Source: Spisula solida (lineage: Eukaryota > Mollusca > Bivalvia > Venerida > Mactridae). From it: a DNA stretch of 64,000 bases. Location of the stretch: NCBI GenBank assembly GCA_947247005.1, contig OX365948.1:39064601-39128600 (forward strand), written 5' to 3'. Both the position numbers and the translations under genes were made by a program. Under the pieces are notes generated by a model, which ran no database searches, had not been told where the DNA came from, and saw only the letters and a program-made list of their open reading frames with translations. Every line of letters starts with the position of its first letter. Positions within the stretch are counted from its first letter, which is position 1. Of the stretch, positions 27,401 to 30,794 are shown in pieces.

Positions 27401-28103
27401 CACATATATTAGTATATTTAACACAAGGACGAAAGTAAATACCGGTACGTTATGTTTGGGAGGCAAATTAAACATATTTTCATAATTTCTAAGTAGTTTT
27501 CTCTGGCAATCATTGCTTCGTTGATATCACCTGTCCCAAAATACATGGTGGCGAGGGAACACACTATTTCAGTATTACTAATATATTCTCAATATAAATA
27601 TAGGAACACAAGGCAGCAAATCACGAATTAATTGATGCTTTACTTAAGCATTGATAAATAGTTAGAAAAAATAATTATTTTTTAAGAACCATCGTGTGGT
27701 GGTTTGTTTGTCTTGAAATATGTTTTACGTTAAATGTTTTCGTACCTATTCGTCCATTTGTTGCCCTTGTTTTAATACAGCATTACAAATATATATATAT
27801 TTGTGTAAAAAAATAATTCGAAATGAGTAATTAAAACTCTATAATTTAATTAAAAAAGTCATTAAAACTCCATAATTTAATTAAAAACCCAATGCATTAG
27901 GTTTTTAATTAAATTATGGAGTTTTAATTACTCATTTTATGTTTTATATATACGTTCTGGGGATTGACATCATTTCTTTCTTGTACATGTATATATATTT
28001 ATATATACGTATATTTTTCTAAGGTGCCGATACTGAAGATGGCTACAAAACTATCGGACCTATACTCTGCTCTGGATTTGCAGATGATACTTCAGGCTCT
28101 TAA
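299..28103 (+). CDS. TSP1-array protein with C-terminal CNTNAP-type fibrinogen-like module (3' part of gene, spliced)
   Basis: Eighteen TSP1 exons are followed by two fibrinogen-like exons and a terminal exon. All TSP1 exons are phase 1-1, with AG acceptors and mostly GTAAG or GTATG type donors. The repeating core is V-D-G-x-W-x2-W-x2-W-x2-C-x-V-T-C-G-G-G, R-x-R-x-C, G-P-x3-G-G-x2-C and C-N-T-x2-C-P. It has the six cysteines of the family, WxxW sites suited to C-mannosylation and CxxS/TCxxG sites suited to O-fucosylation. The C-terminal module has the family landmarks VECDFD, WVNRTG, FGGATPG, CACGE, CNCD and, from the last exon, IGPILC. This suggests a secreted or surface adhesion or recognition protein. 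The first exon needs an upstream coding base, so signal peptide and N-terminal domains lie outside the window. The overall order is inferred from phase compatibility and has not been seen in a transcript. TSP1-rich relatives are often labelled coadhesin-like or hemicentin-like; no symbol is justified. Confidence 0.85.
464..2030 (+). other. Intron after TSP1 exon 1
   Basis: Intron of about 1.6 kb. A perfect 14-bp inverted repeat with a 6-nt loop lies at 521-554, starting AAATACCTAAATAT, 57 bp after the donor. I see no other gene or repeat structure. Confidence 0.7.
2031..2195 (+). CDS. TSP1 domain exon 2
   Basis: A 165-bp phase 1-1 exon. The acceptor follows GATTTCAG and the donor is GTAATT. 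It reads VDGEWNLWSTWTTC, then CNVTCGGG, and ends THACPG. Six cysteines and three tryptophans are complete. The Asn-Val-Thr sequon again overlaps the predicted O-fucosylation site. Confidence 0.93.
2196..3871 (+). other. Intron after TSP1 exon 2, with a probable inserted element
   Basis: A 35-bp sequence at 2869-2903 recurs with one mismatch at 3381-3415, flanking about 480 bp. That segment ends in a hairpin (3261-3366), which is listed separately. The rest looks featureless and AT-rich. Confidence 0.6.
3261..3366. repeat. Hairpin (inverted repeat) at the end of an inserted segment
   Basis: The arms start GTTTGTTTTGATTGAAT on the left and return as its complement, ending at 3366, with a shared ATATCTCATT block inside. 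It is followed by ACAAATATCCTCTAT, which also follows the unrelated hairpin at 61461-61578. This suggests a common terminus of one element family. Confidence 0.6.
3872..4036 (+). CDS. TSP1 domain exon 3
   Basis: A 165-bp phase 1-1 exon; donor GTAGGT. It reads VDGEWSEWVSWSDC, then CSVSCAGG (Ala replaces the usual first Gly), and ends TQACPG. Six cysteines are present and the CxxSCxxG fucosylation pattern is kept. Confidence 0.93.
4281..4470. repeat. (TGTGCG)n microsatellite
   Basis: About 31 copies of the hexamer TGTGCG, with three TGTGAG variants. The open reading frames seen on both strands here (Arg-Val, Cys-Val, His-Thr and His-Ala runs) are by-products of the repeat. Strict alternation of purine and pyrimidine makes it a Z-DNA candidate. 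Confidence 0.97.
7399..7543. mobile_element. 145-bp pogo/Tigger-like MITE
   Basis: TA duplications at 7397-7398 and 7544-7545 flank an element whose ends read CAGCCAACTCTCGTTGTAAC on the left and, on the other strand from the right, CAAAATAACTCTCGCTATAA. The terminal repeats are imperfect but have the CTCG-then-AACGA style of pogo/Tigger ends. There is no coding capacity. Confidence 0.6.
7662..7826 (+). CDS. TSP1 domain exon 4
   Basis: A 165-bp phase 1-1 exon; donor GTATGT. It reads VDGFWEIWSNWTEC, then CPVTCNGG, then TRNRTC. Its last base is A rather than G, so the split codon at the next junction encodes Ile instead of Val. Six cysteines are present; Asn-Arg-Thr next to the third cysteine is a glycosylation sequon. 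Confidence 0.93.
7827..8999 (+). other. Intron after TSP1 exon 4
   Basis: Around 8705-8830 a stretch with GGTTTGATTCCTGC (resembling a tRNA B box) and TCTTCTCTCTGTTAC may be a worn SINE related to those at 16330-16460 and 24900-25050. No gene is seen. Confidence 0.4.
9000..9164 (+). CDS. TSP1 domain exon 5
   Basis: A 165-bp phase 1-1 exon; acceptor after GTTTCAG, donor GTATAA. It reads VDGIFTEWTLWTDC, then CSETCGRG. The first tryptophan is replaced by Phe. It ends PSSCPG rather than the usual CNTxxCPG. Six cysteines are present. Methionine-started ORFs in this stretch lie in another frame, so ordinary ORF calling misses the exon. Confidence 0.92.
9165..10487 (+). other. Intron after TSP1 exon 5
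   Basis: About 1.3 kb of AT-rich sequence. I see no gene, tandem array or clear element. Confidence 0.5.
10488..10652 (+). CDS. TSP1 domain exon 6
   Basis: A 165-bp phase 1-1 exon; donor GTAACA. It reads VHGLWNPWSEWMDC (His replaces the usual Asp), then CSTSCENG, and ends LIWCPG. The CSTSCENG block keeps the fucosylation spacing although the usual CGGG is lost. Six cysteines are present. Confidence 0.92.
10653..12020 (+). other. Intron after TSP1 exon 6
   Basis: About 1.4 kb. It holds a long palindrome at 11826-11959 and a cluster of TGACGTCA-type palindromes near 11690-11720. No gene is seen. Confidence 0.6.
11826..11959. repeat. 134-bp near-perfect palindrome (fold-back MITE-like)
   Basis: Outer arms of 31 bp are perfectly complementary, starting CCGTTGTATACCGGCTGTTA. 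Inner arms share TTCTGACGC and TTAATCAC or TTAACCAC, around a self-complementary centre AGGCCTACGGCCT. No clear target duplication is visible. Confidence 0.75.
12021..12185 (+). CDS. TSP1 domain exon 7
   Basis: A 165-bp phase 1-1 exon; acceptor TATTTAG, donor GTAAAT. It reads VNGVWEDWTAWDAC, then CPVTCGGS, and ends THPCPG. The Ser after CGG breaks the CxxTCxxG fucosylation pattern. Six cysteines are present. Confidence 0.93.
12186..12641 (+). other. Intron after TSP1 exon 7
   Basis: A short intron of 456 bp, one of the closely spaced pairs in the array. No other structure is seen. Confidence 0.6.
12642..12806 (+). CDS. TSP1 domain exon 8
   Basis: A 165-bp phase 1-1 exon; donor GTAAGT. It reads VDGAWSIWSPWLSC, then CNVSCGGG, and ends IHECP. 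It lacks the usual GPF block (SDAEHGG instead). The last base is A, as in exon 4. Six cysteines are present, and an Asn-Val-Ser sequon overlaps the fucose site. Confidence 0.93.
12807..13844 (+). other. Intron after TSP1 exon 8
   Basis: About 1.0 kb, more than a third of it a Harbinger-type MITE (13017-13400). A stretch at about 13545-13615 starts GCTCAGTTGGTACAGC like a tRNA A box and could be a SINE head, but I could not fold a tRNA from it. Confidence 0.5.
13017..13400. mobile_element. 384-bp PIF/Harbinger-type MITE
   Basis: Terminal inverted repeats of about 32 bp begin AGGTGCATCTACACGGTAAG. They are flanked by a 3-bp duplication TAA (13014-13016 and 13401-13403), as expected for Harbinger TWA targets. 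The interior repeats the TGTACCGTGTAGT motif. It has no coding capacity. Confidence 0.85.
13845..14009 (+). CDS. TSP1 domain exon 9
   Basis: A 165-bp phase 1-1 exon; acceptor TTATAG, donor GTAAAT. It reads VDGEWNSWESWAEC, then CSHSCGTG, and ends THECPG. It contains no in-frame methionine start, so ORF finders skip it. Six cysteines are present and the fucosylation spacing is kept. Confidence 0.93.
14010..15357 (+). other. Intron after TSP1 exon 9
   Basis: About 1.3 kb. It holds a 41-bp minisatellite at 14765-14960. It ends in a long pyrimidine-rich tract before the acceptor of exon 10. No gene is seen. Confidence 0.6.
14765..14960. repeat. 41-bp minisatellite
   Basis: About four and a half copies with a constant 41-bp spacing. 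Each contains GTAACTAATGGACAT followed by CCCCTA and GACAC. Copies start near 14781, 14822, 14863 and 14904. Confidence 0.9.
15358..15525 (+). CDS. TSP1 domain exon 10 (divergent, 168 bp)
   Basis: The acceptor follows ACGGTAG after a long pyrimidine tract, and the donor is GTAGGC. The exon is one codon longer than its neighbours. It reads GVHWGPWRVWSSC, then CSKSCGGG, and ends TQECPG. The usual VDGxW opening is replaced by GVHWGPW, and the GPFxGG block by a charged stretch ending LECEGPS. It contains six cysteines. Only this exon and exon 18 break the 165-bp rule. Confidence 0.9.
15526..16597 (+). other. Intron after TSP1 exon 10
   Basis: About 1.1 kb. A SINE-like repeat at about 16330-16460 shares GTTGTCAGTTGC and a following GTGGAA with 24900-25050. 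No gene is seen. Confidence 0.5.
16598..16762 (+). CDS. TSP1 domain exon 11
   Basis: A 165-bp phase 1-1 exon; donor GTAAGT. It reads VDGVWETWASWASC, then CNVSCGGG, then WRFRNC, and ends THNCPG. Six cysteines and all three tryptophans are present. An Asn-Val-Ser sequon overlaps the fucose site. Confidence 0.93.
16763..18518 (+). other. Intron after TSP1 exon 11
   Basis: About 1.8 kb, more than half of it a 982-bp element with terminal inverted repeats (17351-18332). No further gene is seen. Confidence 0.6.
17351..18332. mobile_element. 982-bp Tc1/mariner-type element, non-autonomous or decayed
   Basis: Perfect 28-bp terminal inverted repeats begin CGTGGGACGTTCAAAAATAA. TA target duplications lie at 17349-17350 and 18333-18334. 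The interior ORFs are under 75 codons and I cannot recognise a transposase in them. The superfamily is inferred from the TA target alone. Confidence 0.75.
18519..18683 (+). CDS. TSP1 domain exon 12
   Basis: A 165-bp phase 1-1 exon; acceptor CTTTCAG, donor GTAAGT. It reads VDGVWDSWLSWEEC, then CSVTCGGG, and ends THECP, with A as the last base. Six cysteines are present. No methionine-started ORF covers it in frame. Confidence 0.93.
18684..19119 (+). other. Intron after TSP1 exon 12
   Basis: A 436-bp intron with no recognisable structure. Confidence 0.6.
19120..19284 (+). CDS. TSP1 domain exon 13
   Basis: A 165-bp phase 1-1 exon; acceptor CTTCCAG, donor GTAATG. It reads VDGVLSDWSEFYSC, then CDVTCGGG, then WRNRTC, and ends THECP. 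Two of the three tryptophans are lost (Leu and Phe), which should weaken the Trp-Arg stack and C-mannosylation. Six cysteines are kept. Confidence 0.93.
19285..19734 (+). other. Intron after TSP1 exon 13
   Basis: A 450-bp intron with no recognisable structure. Confidence 0.6.
19735..19899 (+). CDS. TSP1 domain exon 14
   Basis: A 165-bp phase 1-1 exon; donor GTATGG. It reads VDGEYATWSSWEEC, then CDRTCGGG, then WRNRTC, and ends EFNCPG. The first tryptophan is replaced by Tyr. The middle (GGGIQWRNRTC) nearly matches exon 13, suggesting the two are recent tandem duplicates. Confidence 0.93.
19900..20627 (+). other. Intron after TSP1 exon 14
   Basis: A 728-bp intron. I see no gene, tandem repeat or element. 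Confidence 0.5.
20628..20792 (+). CDS. TSP1 domain exon 15
   Basis: A 165-bp phase 1-1 exon; acceptor TTTCTAG. The donor is GTCAGA, weaker than others in the array, so the exon may be skipped; phase symmetry would tolerate that. It reads VDGIWEPWTDWDEC, then CSVSCGGA, and ends TNPCPG. Six cysteines are present. No in-frame methionine start exists. Confidence 0.92.
20793..22290 (+). other. Intron after TSP1 exon 15 (duplicated at 62309-63763)
   Basis: A very AT-rich intron of 1.5 kb with many TATTATT and ATTAATT runs near 21900-22050. From about 20809 to its end it is nearly identical to 62309-63763. Confidence 0.85.
20809..22530. repeat. Segmental repeat, copy 1 (intron 15 + TSP1 exon 16)
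   Basis: Matches 62309-64000 in the same orientation. In a 300-bp stretch compared by eye (21181-21480 against 62671-62980) I count four substitutions and one single-base indel. Copy 1 has about 40 bp near 21740-21790 that copy 2 lacks. Confidence 0.93.
22291..22455 (+). CDS. TSP1 domain exon 16
   Basis: A 165-bp phase 1-1 exon; acceptor GTTTCAG, donor GTAATT. It reads EDGIFRDWSTWYEC (Glu replaces Val at the start), then CDVTCGGG, and ends TQDCPG. Six cysteines are present. A second copy at 63764-63928 differs by two residues. Confidence 0.94.
22456..22884 (+). other. Intron after TSP1 exon 16
   Basis: Holds two diverged copies of a block of about 120 bp (near 22610-22700 and 22730-22820), each with CAATTGTAAACA and ACTTTAGTGA. 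No gene is seen. Confidence 0.6.
22885..23049 (+). CDS. TSP1 domain exon 17
   Basis: A 165-bp phase 1-1 exon; acceptor ATTTTAG, donor GTAAGT. It reads VDGKWKDWEAWLDC, then CSVTCGGG, then RVRVC, and ends TAPCP. CGTAPCP replaces the usual CNTxxCP ending. Six cysteines are present. Confidence 0.93.
23215..23425. repeat. Dispersed repeat family (GCCGAGC/ACAATGCCCAAC type), copy 1
   Basis: Shares ordered motifs with 52840-53030 and, more weakly, 58330-58440: GAAGGCA-CACTCAAC, then AGCCGAGC, then ACAATGCCCAAC. The three are about 70% alike by eye. There is no coding capacity and the family is unknown. Confidence 0.55.
23640..23850. repeat. Diverged tandem repeat, about 36-bp unit
   Basis: CCACGTATGT or CCACGTGTGT recurs at 23651, 23685, 23721, 23757 and 23794, each followed by TTGCTAT-like sequence. 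Weaker copies may continue to about 24000. Confidence 0.75.
24077..24253 (+). CDS. TSP1 domain exon 18 (last, 177 bp, divergent)
   Basis: Acceptor GTTATAG; donor GTAATT. It reads VPGLWFEWSDWSLC, then CTETCDGG, then YRNRTC. It is four codons longer than its neighbours: DMESFGNLTIAC replaces the GPFxGGxxC block. It ends TFSCSPLG instead of CPG. Six cysteines are kept. It forms the junction between the TSP1 array and the fibrinogen-like module. Confidence 0.92.
24502..24652 (+). CDS. Fibrinogen-like module exon 1 (CNTNAP type)
   Basis: Acceptor TGTTTTAG in phase 1. It reads AINCADWALRGLN, then DIDPDGE, then SVQVECDFDTEPG, matching the opening of fibrinogen-like modules (a DPDG turn and a V-x-C-D/N-F/M motif). 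Two overlapping donors exist, after 24648 and after 24652. Only the second gives the phase 2 end that fits the next exon. Confidence 0.85.
24653..25094 (+). other. Intron inside the fibrinogen-like module
   Basis: A 442-bp intron. The 24900-25050 part shares a SINE-like block (GTTGTCAGTTGC and neighbours) with 16330-16460 and has GGTTCGATG, resembling a tRNA B box. No gene is seen. Confidence 0.45.
25095..25525 (+). CDS. Fibrinogen-like module exon 2 (CNTNAP type)
   Basis: A 431-bp exon; acceptor after AATCTCAG in phase 2, donor GTATGT in phase 1. The landmarks are RTQVRGYEGAG, CAQFMRWEC, WVNRTG, FGGATPG, CACGE, CNCD and LPILSFYAGDTG. The order W-V-x-R-T, (W/F)-G-G, C-x-C-G, C-N-C-D and D-T-G is that of the fibrinogen-like domain of contactin-associated proteins. 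It differs from classical fibrinogen domains in lacking a recognisable calcium-binding loop. The methionine at 25066 lies in the intron and is not a start. The exon needs one of three downstream exons to finish the domain. Confidence 0.9.
26259..26520. mobile_element. 262-bp Harbinger-like MITE
   Basis: Terminal inverted repeats of about 36 bp begin GGGCTGGTATTCACAAAGCA, followed by TCTTAGT. This closely resembles the ends of the 15.5-kb Harbinger at 32737-48204 (GGGCCCGTATTCATAAAGCA). I see no clear target duplication. There is no coding capacity. Confidence 0.8.
27101..27275. mobile_element. 175-bp pogo/Tigger-like MITE
   Basis: The ends read CAGTCAGATCTCGATATAAC and, from the other side, CAGTCAGATCTCGATTCAAC. 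TA duplications lie at 27099-27100 and 27276-27277. The CAGT...CTCGAT...CGAC style is that of pogo/Tigger ends. Inner repeats of ATACTGACA and AACGACAT are present. There is no coding capacity. Confidence 0.8.
27785..27990. repeat. Palindromic element beside TA repeat, copy A
   Basis: A hairpin whose arms contain GAGTAATTAAAACTC and AATTTAATTAAAAACC is bounded on the left by a short TA run and AAAAAAAT-CGAAATGAGTA, and on the right by ATATACGTTCTGGGGA and TA-rich sequence. The same boundaries enclose a different hairpin at 59440-59600. Confidence 0.7.
28024..28103 (+). CDS. Alternative terminal exon A of the fibrinogen-like module
   Basis: Acceptor TTTTTCTAAG, phase 1, so it joins in frame to 25525. 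It encodes ADTEDGYKTIGPILC, then SGFADDTSGS and a TAA stop at 28101-28103. The x-G-x3-G-P-x-x-C pattern is the final strand of the fibrinogen-like domain, following D-T-G of the previous exon. It is too short and in the wrong frame for ORF finders. Confidence 0.85.
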
Positions 28104-28731
28104 CACAGACGTTATAACCATCCTTTGTAACCAACCCCGATTCTTCTTTTCTTCACGAACTGTTACTTTCATCTTTACAATGGTCGGGTTGATTTCTTGT
28201 GCCACTCAATCAAGATTTGTACCGGACATAATGCTGTACATAGCAATTGTTTCACTTTTGTCGTTGCCAAATACCCGTTGTCGTGATATCCCAATAGGTA
28301 GTTTTCGTTGTGTGATATCCTTTCCAGCGTTAGTCACGTGATAACCACAACGGTGTAACTAAATCACGTGATGTCACATCTGGTGCTAGTCACGTGATGT
28401 CGCATTTAGTGTTAGTCACGTGATATACCACCAAGTGCCAGTCACGTGATATCAACATTTGTGTTTGCCATGTGATAGTCCAAGCTTTGAAAAACATGCA
28501 CAATTTATCATGTTTTGCGAGGCGTCAAGTGTGACGTCAATTTTAGTTTCTACACTTGGCCTTCACTTTTACCATTTCCGCCAGTTTTATCATTGTATCA
28601 TGTCAACTACTAGATTCTAAATGAAAAGGTGAGTGTATAGAAACATTAATTCAGTATGTTAGGTTTATGAACCGAAATTTGGTAAACCGTCTTATCGTAA
28701 TTTGAAAAAATATTAATTTGAATATTGACAG
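28104..28731 (+). other. Stretch between terminal exons A and B (3' UTR of A or intron)
   Basis: 628 bp holding an array of TCACGTGA palindromes (28330-28490). I found no canonical AATAAA. Confidence 0.5.
28330..28490. repeat. Tandem array of TCACGTGA palindromes
   Basis: TCACGTGA occurs at 28334, 28364, 28390, 28416 and 28442, with three consecutive 26-bp spacings; a sixth degenerate unit reads CCATGTGAT. Each unit is roughly AGTCACGTGAT plus about 15 bp. CACGTG is the core E-box for bHLH-zipper factors. Function is unknown, and the array may be simply a minisatellite. Confidence 0.85.
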
Positions 28732-28784
28732 GTGCACCCCACGAAGCCGGCATACACTACATTGGACCGGTACTCTGCCATTAG
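28732..28784 (+). CDS. Alternative terminal exon B of the fibrinogen-like module
   Basis: Acceptor TATTGACAG, phase 1. It encodes APHEAGIHYIGPVLCH and a TAG stop at 28782-28784. It keeps the same G-x3-G-P-x-x-C pattern as exon A but ends one residue after the cysteine. Joined to the exon ending at 25525 it gives a shorter C-terminus. Confidence 0.78.
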
Positions 28785-29272
28785 TTCAATGCCTGGGAGT
28801 ATATCACAATATTTAAACAATCGTTATATAACCAATTAACAAATATATTTTATACAATTGCATTAATACTAACCCACTATATGTATTGTCAAACAGGCAC
28901 GATACACGATATGTCTTCGCATGAGTATAACTATATATGTTGTATTTATTCAAAATCCACACTTTTTTAAATGTTTAAAACATCACACCACATTTTACTC
29001 TACAATTTTCTTATCAATGTGCTACAAAACCTCAATAATAAGATTATCATTAAGATCCATATAGCATTTTTAAATTAAATAATTATTTTAAGATTATTCT
29101 TGTATTATCGTGTAGCAAAACTCTCATATATCTTTTTTGAAGTTTAGTAAAGAACAAATAAGTAATTGTTATCTGAATTATCTTATTATCGAGGTGATCT
29201 TTACGCGAGGTATTATTGTATGTAGTAGCATCAAAATCGAGCCATCCCACTGCTGAGCCAAGTACTTTTCAG
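28785..29272 (+). other. Stretch between terminal exons B and C
   Basis: 488 bp of AT-rich sequence. ATTAAA near 29075 could serve as a weak polyadenylation signal for exon B. Nothing else is seen. Confidence 0.4.
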
Positions 29273-29349
29273 GTAAAAGCAGCGAAGAAGGCTGGGTGGT
29301 TTTAGGTCCAGTACAGTGCAGTGGAATTGATTCAGTGGATTACGTTTAA
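29273..29349 (+). CDS. Alternative terminal exon C of the fibrinogen-like module
   Basis: Acceptor TACTTTTCAG, phase 1. It encodes KSSEEGWVVLGPVQC, then SGIDSVDYV and a TAA stop at 29347-29349. It has the same final-strand pattern (G-x3-L-G-P-x-x-C-S-G) as exon A. Its acceptor has the best pyrimidine tract of the three. Confidence 0.8.
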
Positions 29350-30456
29350 GTTCTAGATGTTTCTAGTTATATTATGTAAATTCGTGATTAGTAAATGTGT
29401 CCATATGATTGTTAAACCTGTAAAACAAGCATTGACACGTGCATTCCATGAAATCATAAGACAATTATACCTGTTTAGAACTAATAGATCGTGCTTTCGT
29501 GTTAACATGTTTTCTTTTTTTTCACTTAACACACGCATGCACAATTTCTAGTTCTTTGTCTTTTTCGTTCCTGACTAAACAACCCTTGGCTATTTAGTAT
29601 TTAACGTTGTTTTACATAACGTGTTAGAGGGAACACAATTTTCGGCAGATCTGCGCATTTTGACAAGAAGCGCTACAAATTTCTATCGAGATGTTAGCTT
29701 TTTATGTTTAGTTTTGTGTCACAACCGACCGACGAGTTTGAGATGATCCCTTTGCTAGATCGATGTGGACCCACGAGGGGGTCTTCCTTTGTGTAGGACG
29801 GTGTCCACGAAGAATGTGAAGGACCTTGTAATTAGAAACATCCTACGAAGCATGCAGGCGAGTCGGACAACAAACTATGAGAAATGGATTAACAAAATGT
29901 TGTCAAATTATGCATACTTGATCAACACATTATTGCGAATATTTATGATAGTACGTTATATCAATGACAATGGTTAAATGTTGATGATCACAGAAACCAA
30001 ATCATGTGTTATTAATTTTTAACAGCGTTGTGATTTGAAGAATACAATTTAAAGTGTTATAATTATATTCTACAGTGTTTATATGTTCAATTAATATCTA
30101 TTTAAAATCCAGTGCTGTATAATTTGTATTATATTTTTTTATTGAATTTATACTTGATGATGTTATCCAAAGAAAAGCTAAATAAATGAAAAAATATCCC
30201 AATGCGAGCTCAGAGACTACATGTGTTTCGTGTTTACAAAGTATTTGACTGTGTGGAATATGAATTACTTATATATGGCTACTGTGGGAAGAAACATCTC
30301 ATAGGGTATTCGTGTATACCGAGTATTATTTATTCAAAAGGCTTAATTAAACTGTAATCTAATGGAATAGTTCGTCCGCCAAACAAACTTGTTTAGCCGA
30401 TGCATAATCATATTGCTCTCTAAAAGGCACTGGTCACTTTATTGGTTTAATCTATT
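29350..30456 (+). other. 3' flank of the TSP1 gene
   Basis: About 1.1 kb of AT-rich sequence. AATAAA at 30181-30186, followed by an A run, is a plausible polyadenylation signal for a transcript ending in exon C. No gene is recognised. Confidence 0.4.
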
Positions 30457-30794
30457 TTAACGCTCTTTTATAATGTCCAGTAGGAAATAAAACACAATGA
30501 CGTCACCAACAGAAACATACTTTGTATCTAAATTCAAAATAATTTTAGCCCGCTCTCCTAGTGCACGTGTGACATGTTCGGGAAATTCCCGAACCTCCGT
30601 ACTCTTAAATGCGGTCATGTTCTCTTTAGTGAATGTGTATACTGCTTGATTAATAACTACTAGAAAAAAGTTAGTTAAGTAAATATTCCTCCGAGTTTGA
30701 CTCGAAATGGTTAATGCTGCGTCCCACCCGATGGTAAAAGCAAAGTATCTTAAGCAAGCGTCTCCAATATCGCGGTTCTCTAATACACATTGCG
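30457..30794 (-). CDS. Candidate last exon of the Ig-domain gene, function unknown
   Basis: An open frame of 112 codons including stop, preceded on the minus strand by a good acceptor (ATTATTTCAG). Its phase 1 start would complete the codon left open by the Ig exon ending at 48299. The protein begins QCVLENRDIGDACLRY and contains a mildly hydrophobic stretch NIYLTNFFLVVINQAVYTF near residues 38-56. I recognise no domain. It could equally belong to another gene or be chance. Confidence 0.3.

Larger units (their letters stand above)
25526..28023 (+). other. Intron before the alternative last exons
   Basis: 2.5 kb. It contains two MITEs (26259-26520 and 27101-27275) and a palindromic element next to TA repeats (about 27785-27990) that abuts the acceptor of the first terminal exon. 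No further fibrinogen-like exon was recognised in it. Confidence 0.6.
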
